Source of the DNA: Alphaproteobacteria bacterium
GTDB taxonomy: Bacteria; Pseudomonadota; Alphaproteobacteria; DAOWDM01
Assembly: GCA_030639035.1 (NCBI GenBank)
Contig: DAOWDM010000225.1
Location: forward strand, 1 to 7,401
Direction of reading: 5' to 3'
Length of the DNA: 7,401 nt
The translations under genes and the position numbers were made by a program. The notes under the pieces were generated by a model. That model was not told where the DNA came from and did not search any database. It saw only the letters and a program-made list of their open reading frames with translations. Positions 1 to 5,159 of this stretch are shown here, one piece after another. How positions within the stretch are numbered: the first letter of the stretch is position 1; each line of letters opens with the position of its first letter.

Positions 1-181
1 AAAAGACTTTTTCAGTTGCTTTTTCCCTTATATGACAGGTGTTGAAAATAATCATGTCCGCATCATCTGGAGCATCTACTTCCTCATACCCCAAAGGAGC
101 AAGAACATCGAATAAACGCTCAGAATCATAAACATTCATCTGACAGCCATAAGTTTGTATATAGAGTTTTTTATTTACCAA
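1..181 (-). CDS. miaB: MiaB, tRNA-2-methylthio-N6-isopentenyladenosine synthase (N-terminal part, cut by window edge)
   Basis: Reading the minus strand from 181 gives about 60 residues starting (M)VNKKLYIQTYGCQMN and later NTCHIREKATEKVF. These are the two hallmark stretches of the UPF0004 N-terminal domain of MiaB. Cys13 (GCQMN) and Cys49 (NTC) would be two of the three ligands of the auxiliary 4Fe-4S cluster. The radical-SAM CxxxCxxC and TRAM domains lie beyond the window. The family adds a methylthio group to i6A37 of tRNAs reading UNN codons, in the cytoplasm. The start is taken as TTG at 181-179: an in-frame stop lies at 202-200, no ATG or GTG lies between, and the next ATG (residue 15) would remove Cys13. 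No clear Shine-Dalgarno precedes it. NTCHIREKA, with His after Cys, is the form I associate with alphaproteobacterial MiaB. The gene is divergent from the small-gene island. Confidence 0.93.
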   Translation of the reverse strand, partial: MVNKKLYIQTYGCQMNVYDSERLFDVLAPLGYEEVDAPDDADMIIFNTCHIREKATEKVF

Positions 182-219
182 GGTTTTGCTACATTCAAAT
201 TAATAAAAATCCAACATCT

Positions 220-248
220 TTTATGAGAAAACAACGCTTCAAAGTCAA
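220..248 (-). promoter_or_regulatory. Candidate sigma70-type promoter for miaB
   Basis: On the minus strand, TTGACT (248-243, 5 of 6 to consensus) is followed after exactly 17 nt by CATAAA (225-220, 4 of 6). Transcription would start near 213, giving a leader of about 30 nt before the TTG start of miaB. Found by eye in AT-rich DNA, so chance is a real alternative. Confidence 0.3.
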
Positions 249-260
249 GAACAATGGTGG

Positions 261-289
261 TTGACGAAATAGACGAACATTGATAAACT
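261..289 (+). promoter_or_regulatory. Candidate promoter of the 189-aa gene (possibly leaderless transcript)
   Basis: TTGACG (261-266, 5 of 6) and TAAACT (284-289, 4 of 6) are separated by 17 nt. A start site 6-8 nt after the -10 box falls at about 295-297, on the ATG at 296. The gene has no recognisable Shine-Dalgarno, which fits a leaderless mRNA. The -35 box faces the miaB candidate -35 box 12 nt away, so the two promoters would be back to back. Confidence 0.28.
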
Positions 290-295
290 TCAAAT

Positions 296-865
296 ATGGT
301 AAATTCTTCTAGCAAAAATCTTATTTCTACCTTGTTCAAAGGCAAGAATGTTACTGCTTATCCTAATGGAAAAAAAGCAGAGTCTAATGATTTAAAACAT
401 CGCATTGTTGCTTATGCTGTTAAAAAAGTTTCCAAGAATATCAACGTATATGCCAGTGTGGCAATAATGGGAGCTTCTTTTTCTACAACAGCAGCTGTTA
501 CAATGGCTACTGGAGGAAATATTGTCCTTGGTCGTGCGGCAGGAGTAGCCGTAGGTTCAATTGTATGCGGTAAAATTATTAAGCATTTTTCAAAAAACAA
601 AAAAGTTACAGCTTATGCTAACGGCACAAAAGTAGAAAAGAATCAATTAAGCCATAGCTCATTAAAAGAAAAAATCGAACAGAACGCAAAAGATTTTGAA
701 GTAGGATTCAAAACAATTGCTATTGGTTATACAGTGGGACTTGCTGCAGGAACATTTGTCGGTGCTGCAACTGGCAATCCTGTGGCTGCTTATGCAACAG
801 GCATGTCTGTTGGTGTCTCAATCAACCGCTATTTACTTAGCAAGCGTAATAAAAAGAATCGTTAA
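296..865 (+). CDS. Unrecognised 189-aa protein: two copies of a basic-motif plus glycine-zipper membrane module
   Basis: I do not recognise the family. The protein is an internal tandem duplication with a period of about 85 residues. KGKNVTAYPNGKK (15-27) recurs as KNKKVTAYANGTK (100-112). Each copy is followed by a polar/charged stretch and then a long Gly/Ala-rich hydrophobic pair (about 52-96 and 137-181). In copy 2, glycines at 144, 148, 152, 156 and 160 form an unbroken GxxxG ladder. Copy 1 keeps G79, G83 and G87. Both copies end in a similar basic tail (SKNKK, SKRNKK). This suggests an inner-membrane protein with two helical hairpins, or a glycine-zipper peptide that inserts into membranes; there is no signal peptide. 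The start at 296 is fixed by an in-frame stop at 281-283. No Shine-Dalgarno is visible. It is 56 nt upstream of the paralogue pair and on the same strand. Confidence 0.75.
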   Translation: MVNSSSKNLISTLFKGKNVTAYPNGKKAESNDLKHRIVAYAVKKVSKNINVYASVAIMGASFSTTAAVTMATGGNIVLGRAAGVAVGSIVCGKIIKHFSKNKKVTAYANGTKVEKNQLSHSSLKEKIEQNAKDFEVGFKTIAIGYTVGLAAGTFVGAATGNPVAAYATGMSVGVSINRYLLSKRNKKNR

Positions 866-907
866 TTTCGTTGCTTCAATGAAAAACAATCTATATTGTA
901 AGTCCCT

Positions 908-914
908 GAGGGAG
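908..914 (+). promoter_or_regulatory. Strong Shine-Dalgarno inside a small palindrome
   Basis: GAGGGAG ends 7 nt before the ATG at 922, the best ribosome binding site in the small-gene island. It forms half of an imperfect palindrome, TCCCTGAGGGA (903-913). The upstream CCC could pair with the GGG of the site and lower initiation. The stem is short, so a regulatory role is speculative. Confidence 0.6.
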
Positions 915-921
915 CTATAAT

Positions 922-1248
922 ATGGTTGATTTTGAAGGTAATTACGACGCTTATGTAAATGAAGACGGCGAAATGCTTTTTGGTCTTCGCTACAGAAAAG
1001 AAAAACCTAAAAACCCTAAAATTGTATATGATGGGAAAGAACACGTTTTGTTTTACAGAGCAGGTGAAAACGTTATAGTTCTAGGTCATTTAAATTCCGC
1101 TATTCATGATAAATTATCAGCCGTAGAAAAAGTTTTAATTGCTGAAGTTGATGGTGAAGAAATCATGCGTGAATATTTTGCTGATGTTCAGCATGTCAAA
1201 AAACTTCCAATTTCAAAAGAGACTCTAGAACAATTAAATAAAAACTAA
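922..1248 (+). CDS. Unrecognised 108-aa soluble protein, first of a tandem paralogue pair
   Basis: I do not recognise the family. The protein is small, charged, without signal peptide or membrane segment, and predicted by eye to be mostly beta strands followed by a helix and further strands. It aligns without gaps over its whole 108 residues with the next gene, with roughly 40 identical positions by hand count. The conserved core is a YD.Y.NE..E..F..RYR stretch (8-25), IxYDGKEHxLxYRA (34-47) and a C-terminal REYFxxVxHVxxLP segment (about 83-96). The start is backed by GAGGGAG 7 nt upstream. Only 11 nt separate its stop from the start of the paralogue, so the two are surely co-transcribed. Its partner or substrate is not evident; shared invariant residues such as YDGKEH could mark a binding surface. 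Confidence 0.8.
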   Translation: MVDFEGNYDAYVNEDGEMLFGLRYRKEKPKNPKIVYDGKEHVLFYRAGENVIVLGHLNSAIHDKLSAVEKVLIAEVDGEEIMREYFADVQHVKKLPISKETLEQLNKN

Positions 1249-1250
1249 TG

Positions 1251-1254
1251 AGGA
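1251..1254 (+). promoter_or_regulatory. Shine-Dalgarno that decides the start of the second paralogue
   Basis: AGGA lies 5 nt before the ATG at 1260. An earlier in-frame ATG at 1248 overlaps the upstream stop codon (TAATG) and would add MRNN, but it has no ribosome site of its own. The start at 1260 also makes the two paralogues identical in length and gap-free in alignment. Confidence 0.7.
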
Positions 1255-1259
1255 ACAAC

Positions 1260-1586
1260 ATGGCGGAGCAGGAAAATTTTTATGATGTTTATAAAAATGA
1301 AAACAACGAGATTATGTTTTCCATACGCTATCGAAATAGCGAACCTGAAAAACCAGTAATCATATATGACGGCAAAGAACATGCTCTTTATTACAGAGCA
1401 AAAGGTGAAATTATAGTTCTTGATTATTTACATGCTGAACTTTGGGAAACTTTAAACTCTATAAATGAAGTTCTTATGGTAGAATCAAATGAAGATGATG
1501 TAGAAAGAGAATATTTCGTCCCAGTACGTCATGTCGAAACACTGCCTTTAACAGCATTAAATATAAAAACTCCTGATGATGATTAG
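1260..1586 (+). CDS. Unrecognised 108-aa soluble protein, second of a tandem paralogue pair
   Basis: Paralogue of the preceding gene, with the same length and no gaps (MAEQENFYDVYKNE against MVDFEGNYDAYVNE). It retains the IIYDGKEHALYYRA core (34-47) and the REYFVPVRHVETLP end (83-96), while the linker regions and the last 12 residues have diverged. It is strongly acidic, with clusters such as SNEDDVE and a PDDD terminus, where the first copy ends LNKN. The duplication is therefore old and the copies may have separate jobs, or form a heteromer. No membrane segment, signal peptide or known catalytic motif is visible. The start at 1260 is preferred over 1248 because of the AGGA site and the alignment. 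No convincing terminator follows; a new promoter appears before the next gene. Confidence 0.82.
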   Translation: MAEQENFYDVYKNENNEIMFSIRYRNSEPEKPVIIYDGKEHALYYRAKGEIIVLDYLHAELWETLNSINEVLMVESNEDDVEREYFVPVRHVETLPLTALNIKTPDDD

Positions 1587-1610
1587 TTTTTTGCTGTTTT
1601 GACAAAAAAC

Positions 1611-1639
1611 TAGACAAGAAAACTTGTTTGTAATATAGT
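1611..1639 (+). promoter_or_regulatory. Promoter of the 139-aa gene, with an inverted repeat in the spacer
   Basis: TAGACA (1611-1616) and TATAGT (1634-1639) each match the sigma70 consensus at 5 of 6 positions, with an ideal 17-nt spacer. Transcription would start near 1646, leaving a leader of about 32 nt with AAAGGA (1664-1669) before the ATG at 1678. The inverted repeat ACAAG-AAAA-CTTGT (1614-1627) overlaps the -35 box and spacer and is placed where a repressor would bind, though 5-bp arms can occur by chance. Confidence 0.5.
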
Positions 1640-1677
1640 TTGTATCAAGAGTTAGTTTTATCAAAGGATAATGAAAG

Positions 1678-2097
1678 ATGACTGTGACAGAAACAGATGC
1701 ATTAGGTATAATACGTGAACCTATAAAAACAGCACCAGAAGCAAAGCAAGCTGTAGAAAGTTTTGCTAAAAAAGGTAGCATTAAAACTTTCATATGCGGT
1801 GCAGCAAAAATGTTGGAAGGGAAATCTATAAGCAATAGTATTGACAAAATGGATTCAGCTGATCGTTTGGTTGTTGTTGGCACTATGACTGTGTGTGCAG
1901 CTCTTGCTTCTACCCTTGTCTCAAATGCTTCTGTTGATGTTGTTGAAGCTGGCATGTTTATTGGTGGAGCAGCGGTGTTGCTAGATAGCATTAGAAGCGT
2001 CTTAAACGACAAACCTGCTTTGCTAGAAAGGATTATAAAAGTTCCAAAAAATATAAAGAATTTTGTGAACGAAGCTATGGAAAAAGGTGGACGATAA
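1678..2097 (+). CDS. Unrecognised 139-aa protein with two hydrophobic segments
   Basis: I do not recognise the family. The first 60 residues are polar and probably helical. Two hydrophobic segments follow (about 64-82 and 88-104) joined by a short SNASVD turn, and then a basic amphipathic tail (105-139, ending EKGGR). This is the layout of a small inner-membrane hairpin with both ends on the same side, probably cytoplasmic because the tail is rich in Lys and Arg. There is no signal peptide. The second segment has GMFIGGAAVLL, resembling the Gly/Ala-rich hairpins of the 189-aa protein upstream, but I cannot show homology by eye. The start has a good AAAGGA site 8 nt upstream. Its own promoter and the strong terminator after it make it a stand-alone transcript. 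Confidence 0.78.
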   Translation: MTVTETDALGIIREPIKTAPEAKQAVESFAKKGSIKTFICGAAKMLEGKSISNSIDKMDSADRLVVVGTMTVCAALASTLVSNASVDVVEAGMFIGGAAVLLDSIRSVLNDKPALLERIIKVPKNIKNFVNEAMEKGGR

Positions 2098-2129
2098 ATA
2101 CAGAGTTTTTAGCATCTGATAAGTCTCCA

Positions 2130-2166
2130 AAAAAGCCGACTTTATTATAAAGTCGGCTTTTTGTTG
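2130..2166 (+). terminator. Strong rho-independent terminator, probably bidirectional
   Basis: A perfect 15-bp stem (2130-2144 with 2148-2162) containing AAGCCGACTTTA and its complement has a 3-nt loop (TTA) and leads into a T-rich run. The A-rich 5' side provides a T tract on the other strand too. It lies 32 nt after the stop of the 139-aa gene and closes the small-gene island. Confidence 0.9.
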
Positions 2167-2184
2167 TTTACGGTTTTTATTTTA

Positions 2185-2213
2185 TTGTCAGTAATGTATA
2201 TGTTACTTAAAAA
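2185..2213 (+). promoter_or_regulatory. Weak candidate promoter for murJ
   Basis: TTGTCA (2185-2190, 5 of 6) is followed after 17 nt by TAAAAA (2208-2213, 4 of 6). Some promoter is needed between the terminator and murJ, and this is the best pair I see. The 2167-2275 stretch otherwise shows only a direct repeat of ACGTTTTG (2222-2229 and 2239-2246). If this promoter is used, the palindrome at 2276-2365 lies in the murJ leader RNA. Confidence 0.27.
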
Positions 2214-2275
2214 TTTAGATGACGTTTTGGGAATTAGAACGTTTTGCGTTTAGCTGTAAATCAAAAAGTGTCCCT

Positions 2276-2365
2276 CGATTGTCATTCTCGAATCAAAGGT
2301 TCGGGAATCCAGACTTTCTTATAAACATTCTGGATTCTCAGCCATTCTGGCTGAGAATGACATCG
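2276..2365. repeat. 90-bp nested palindromic intergenic element (GTCATTCTC type)
   Basis: Outer arms CGATTGTCATTCTC (2276-2289) and GAGAATGACATCG (2353-2365) pair over 13 bp with one bulged T. Inside are a central stem GAATCCAGA / TCTGGATTC (2305-2313 with 2329-2337, 15-nt loop) and one small hairpin in each half: CGAATC-AAA-GGTTCG (2289-2303) and TCAGCC-ATTCT-GGCTGA (2338-2354). The whole can fold as a cross with three inner hairpins. The GTCATTCTCG...GGAATCCAGA pattern is a widespread class of bacterial intergenic repeat. It ends 31 nt before the murJ start. It could act as a transcript-stabilising or attenuating structure, or simply be a non-autonomous mobile repeat. Confidence 0.85.
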
Positions 2366-2396
2366 GAGTAATTGTTTCTTTTTTAAGAGAAAAAAC

Positions 2397-3950
2397 ATGA
2401 GTTTAATTCGCTCCATAGCAACCGTAGGAAGTTTCACGATGATAAGTCGTGTTACTGGTTTTGTTCGTGATATTCTGATAGCTAATTTTCTTGGAGCTGG
2501 TTTTTTATCAGATGTATTTTTTGTAGCTTTTAAACTACCGAATCTGTTTCGTCGTCTTTTTGCAGAGGGAGCTTTTAACGCTGCTTTTGTTCCTTTATTT
2601 TCCAGTTTACTTGAAAAAGAAGGTAAGGAAAAAGCAAAACAGTTTGCCAGTGAAGCCTTTTCTGTTTTAGCAACTTTGCTTTTAGTTGTAGTTATTCTTG
2701 CTGAAATTTTCATGCCTTGGGCAATTTATATAATCGCCCCTGGGTTTGATGCTATTGAGGGTAAAATCGAACTGGCAGCAGAGCTTTCCAGAATTACTTT
2801 TCCGTATTTATTTTTCATTTCTTTGGTATCGCTTTTAGCTGGAGTTTTAAATTCCGTTGGAAAATTTGCAGCTCCAGCCGCTGCTCCAATTCTTTTGAAT
2901 TTAACGTTAATAGCTTCTCTCATTCTTCTTTCCCCCATAACAGAAACAACGGCTCATGCACTTTCCATTGGTGTTTTTGCTGCTGGTGTTATTCAGTTCT
3001 TGTGGCTGATATATCATGCTAGACGCAATAAAATAATGGTGAGAATTATCAAGCCAAAATTTTCTCCGCATGTAAAGTTGATGCTGAAAAGAATCCTCCC
3101 TGGAGTTATTGGAGCTGGTGTTTATCAGATAAATTTACTGGTTGATACGATTCTTGCGACTATTGTTGCATCTGGTGCTGTTTCGTGGCTGTACTATGCC
3201 GACAGGGTTAACCAAATGCCTTTGGGAGTAGTTGGAGTAGCTGTCAGCACTGCCCTGCTCCCGATTTTATCAAGACAAATACGTGCGGGAACGAAAGAAG
3301 AGGCTCTTCACAGTCAAAACAGGGCGTTGGAGTTTGCTTTGTTTTTTACAATTCCTGCTGCTATGGCGTTGATGACAATAGCCGTTCCTATAGTTTCCGT
3401 GCTGTTTGAAAGAGGGGCTTTTGGGATAAAGGAAACTACAGCGACCTCTTCTGCTTTGACAGCTTTTGCTGCTGGTCTTCCTGCTTATGTCCTGATTAAA
3501 GTTTTTGCTTCTGGATTCTTTGCCCGAGAAGATACAGCAACTCCAGTGCGTGTAGCAGGCGTTGCTTTGGTGATAAATATTGTTCTCAATCTGATATTGA
3601 TGATACCTTTCGGTCATGTAGGAATTGCAGCAGCAACAGCAATTTCAGCATGGTCTAGTGGATTAATGCTGGCTTTCATCTTAAAACGCAAAGGTTTTTT
3701 CAAGCTTGACAACAGGGTTCGCAAACGTATGACAGGAATTGTTTTTTCAAGCCTGATTATGGTTTTAGTATTAAAACTCGAGCTTTATTTTGCTAATGAA
3801 TGGCTTGGAGATTGGCTTTTAGATACGTTGTTTATTAAAGCATCGGTGTTGTCTGTTTTGGTGTTTTCAGGAATGGGGGCTTTTGCACTTATGGCTTTAA
3901 TAACCAAAGCTGTTTCTATTAATGATTTCAAACGGTTTAGAAAGTCTTGA
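2397..3950 (+). CDS. murJ: MurJ, lipid II flippase (MviN family)
   Basis: A 517-aa polytopic inner-membrane protein, close to the usual 510-520 aa and about 14 transmembrane helices of MurJ. The family moves the peptidoglycan precursor lipid II from the cytoplasmic to the periplasmic face. The diagnostic N-terminus TMISRVTGFVRD (14-25) and KLPNLFRRLFAEGAFNAAFVP region (46-66) are present. The charged residues known to be essential in the E. coli protein are kept at the same numbers: Arg18, Arg24, Arg52 and Arg270 (in YADRV). GVVGVAVSTALLPILSR follows as expected. The start is ATG 2397 with a weak AAGAGA site 6 nt upstream. trpS follows on the same strand after 171 nt, an order seen in many alphaproteobacteria, where glnD usually precedes murJ. 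Here an unrelated gene island and a terminator precede it, so murJ must have its own promoter. Confidence 0.97.
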   Translation: MSLIRSIATVGSFTMISRVTGFVRDILIANFLGAGFLSDVFFVAFKLPNLFRRLFAEGAFNAAFVPLFSSLLEKEGKEKAKQFASEAFSVLATLLLVVVILAEIFMPWAIYIIAPGFDAIEGKIELAAELSRITFPYLFFISLVSLLAGVLNSVGKFAAPAAAPILLNLTLIASLILLSPITETTAHALSIGVFAAGVIQFLWLIYHARRNKIMVRIIKPKFSPHVKLMLKRILPGVIGAGVYQINLLVDTILATIVASGAVSWLYYADRVNQMPLGVVGVAVSTALLPILSRQIRAGTKEEALHSQNRALEFALFFTIPAAMALMTIAVPIVSVLFERGAFGIKETTATSSALTAFAAGLPAYVLIKVFASGFFAREDTATPVRVAGVALVINIVLNLILMIPFGHVGIAAATAISAWSSGLMLAFILKRKGFFKLDNRVRKRMTGIVFSSLIMVLVLKLELYFANEWLGDWLLDTLFIKASVLSVLVFSGMGAFALMALITKAVSINDFKRFRKS

Positions 3951-3952
3951 CC

Positions 3953-3980
3953 TTGCTTGATATAGTAATTTAATTATAAC
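3953..3980 (+). promoter_or_regulatory. Candidate promoter for trpS
   Basis: TATAAC (3975-3980, 5 of 6) has TTGCTT (3953-3958, 3 of 6) 16 nt upstream, directly after the murJ stop. If used, the palindrome at 3989-4069 forms the 5' leader of the trpS transcript. Read-through from murJ is the alternative. Confidence 0.3.
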
Positions 3981-3988
3981 GCTACTTT

Positions 3989-4069
3989 GTCATCCTGAAC
4001 TTGATTCAGGATCCACCTTTTTGGGTGATAAAGAAAGAAGAATGGATGCTGAATCAAGTTCAGCATAAC
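3989..4069. repeat. 81-bp palindromic intergenic element (GTCATCCTGAAC type)
   Basis: Two 27-nt arms (3989-4015 and 4043-4069) are complementary at 24 positions around a 27-nt apical region, which itself contains a minor CACC/GGTG hairpin (4014-4027). Each arm is also self-complementary: CCTGAA-CTTGA-TTCAGG (3994-4010) and GCTGAA-TCAAG-TTCAGC (4048-4064). Two of the three mismatches between arms are the closing pair of the small hairpin, C-G in one arm and G-C in the other, so each arm keeps its own hairpin. This belongs to the widespread GTCATCCTGAACTTGATTCAGGATC class of intergenic repeat. It sits 38 nt after murJ and 52 nt before trpS, with no T tract, so it is not an ordinary terminator. 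Confidence 0.88.
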
Positions 4070-4121
4070 GGAAAAAGTTACAGGAATACTTAATAAAGTA
4101 ATTTAAAACATAGGATTAAAC

Positions 4122-5144
4122 ATGGCTTTTATAGAAAAAAAAGACCTGAAACGTATTTTTTCTGGAGTTCAGCCTACAGGCAATCTTCATCTTGGCAATT
4201 ATCTTGGAGCTATCCGTAATTGGGTAAACCTTCAAAACGAATTTGAATGTATTTTCTGCATGGTGGATATGCACGCTATCACAGTATGGCAAGACCCTGA
4301 GGAGCTTAGAAAAAACACTCGTGAGCTTGCGGTTGGAATGATTGCATCTGGTATTGACCCTGAAAAAAACATTCTGTTTAACCAAAGCAGAGTCTCTGCA
4401 CATGCTGAACTTGCTTGGGTTTTAAACTGTGTTGCTCGTCTAGGCTGGCTTGGCAGAATGACACAATTCAAGGAAAAAGCTGGAAAAGATAAAGAAAATT
4501 CTTCTGTTGGGCTGTTTGCTTATCCGAATCTTATGGCGGCTGATATTCTTGCTTACAAAGCAACGCATGTTCCTGTTGGGCATGACCAGAAACAACATCT
4601 TGAGCTTACTCGTGATATAGCTAAAAAATTCAATACTGATTTTAAAAAGGAAGTTTTTCCAATACCTGAGCCTTTGATTTTAGGTGCAGGTGCAAGGGTT
4701 ATGAGTTTAAGAGACGGCTCGAAAAAAATGAGCAAATCGGATTTATCAGAATATTCTCGTATCAACATGACTGATGATGCTGATGCAATAGCGAAAAAAT
4801 TACGCAAGGCAAAAACTGACCCGCTACCGTTGCCGTCTACAATGGCAGAGCTTGAAGGTCGTCCAGAAGCTGTGAATCTTATCGGTATTTATGCAGCTCT
4901 TAAAGATTCTACTGTTGAGAAAGTTCTGCCTGAACTTGAAGGCAAACAATTCTCTGAATTTAAAAAAGATATTACAGATTTGGCAGTTTCTGTTCTTGAA
5001 CCAATAAGCTCCGAAATGTCAAAATTGATGAAAGATACCAGTTATATTGATGATGTTTTAAGAAAAGGTGCGGAACGTGCAAGGGTTATAGCTGAGCCTG
5101 TTATTAAGGAAGTTTATGATACTGTTGGATTCCTTAGGGATTAA
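4122..5144 (+). CDS. trpS: Tryptophanyl-tRNA synthetase
   Basis: A 340-aa class Ic aminoacyl-tRNA synthetase of normal length that charges tRNA-Trp with tryptophan using ATP, in the cytoplasm. The HIGH-type signature is HLGN within QPTGNLHLGNYLGAIRNW (17-34), and KMSKS is intact at 202-206. Between them lie the conserved LGRMTQFKEKA, a YPNLMAADILAY stretch and PVGHDQKQHLELTRDIA (Asp155, Gln156), all typical of bacterial TrpRS. The GHDQ variant differs from the more common GEDQ or GDDQ by a His and is a mild oddity. The start ATG 4122 has AGGA (4112-4115) 6 nt upstream. The preceding palindrome lies in the probable leader. I saw no T-box or trp attenuator, and no run of Trp codons upstream. 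Confidence 0.97.
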   Translation: MAFIEKKDLKRIFSGVQPTGNLHLGNYLGAIRNWVNLQNEFECIFCMVDMHAITVWQDPEELRKNTRELAVGMIASGIDPEKNILFNQSRVSAHAELAWVLNCVARLGWLGRMTQFKEKAGKDKENSSVGLFAYPNLMAADILAYKATHVPVGHDQKQHLELTRDIAKKFNTDFKKEVFPIPEPLILGAGARVMSLRDGSKKMSKSDLSEYSRINMTDDADAIAKKLRKAKTDPLPLPSTMAELEGRPEAVNLIGIYAALKDSTVEKVLPELEGKQFSEFKKDITDLAVSVLEPISSEMSKLMKDTSYIDDVLRKGAERARVIAEPVIKEVYDTVGFLRD

Positions 5145-5153
5145 CTGTATAAT
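5125..5153 (+). promoter_or_regulatory. Promoter for the DUF2333 / TauE cluster, overlapping the trpS 3' end
   Basis: A perfect TATAAT (5148-5153) lies just after the trpS stop, with TTGGAT (5125-5130, 3 of 6) 17 nt upstream inside the trpS coding region. Initiation would be near 5160, so the transcript would begin with the palindromic element at 5160-5194. The perfect -10 box is the main support. Confidence 0.45.
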
Positions 5154-5159
5154 AACGAG

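Noticed and set aside
254..283. Nine-codon frame MVVDEIDEH before the 189-aa gene
   Set aside because: It has no ribosome site, would overlap the candidate promoter, and is too short to support.
922..1586. Toxin-antitoxin pair
   Set aside because: The two proteins are paralogues of the same fold, with no known toxin or DNA-binding antitoxin motif, so tandem duplication explains them better.
1584..1612. Inverted repeat TAGTTTTTTG / CAAAAAACTA as a terminator of the paralogue pair
   Set aside because: The stem is almost all A-T with a 9-nt loop and no T tract after it; pairing of A and T runs is expected by chance here.
1557..2012. 151-codon open frame on the minus strand
   Set aside because: It lies antisense to the 139-aa gene, runs across the latter's promoter, and has low-complexity composition and no start signals of its own.
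2276..2365. Cloverleaf-like fold considered as a tRNA gene
   Set aside because: Arm lengths and loops do not match a tRNA, the conserved T-loop and D-loop bases are missing, and the sequence matches a class of intergenic palindrome.
2282..2713. 143-codon open frame on the minus strand
   Set aside because: It is antisense to the murJ start and runs through the palindrome; MurJ on the other strand is unambiguous.
3989..4069. Rho-independent terminator of murJ
   Set aside because: The stem is long but not followed by a T tract, and it is only moderately GC-rich; the repeat class explains it. Some terminating effect cannot be excluded.
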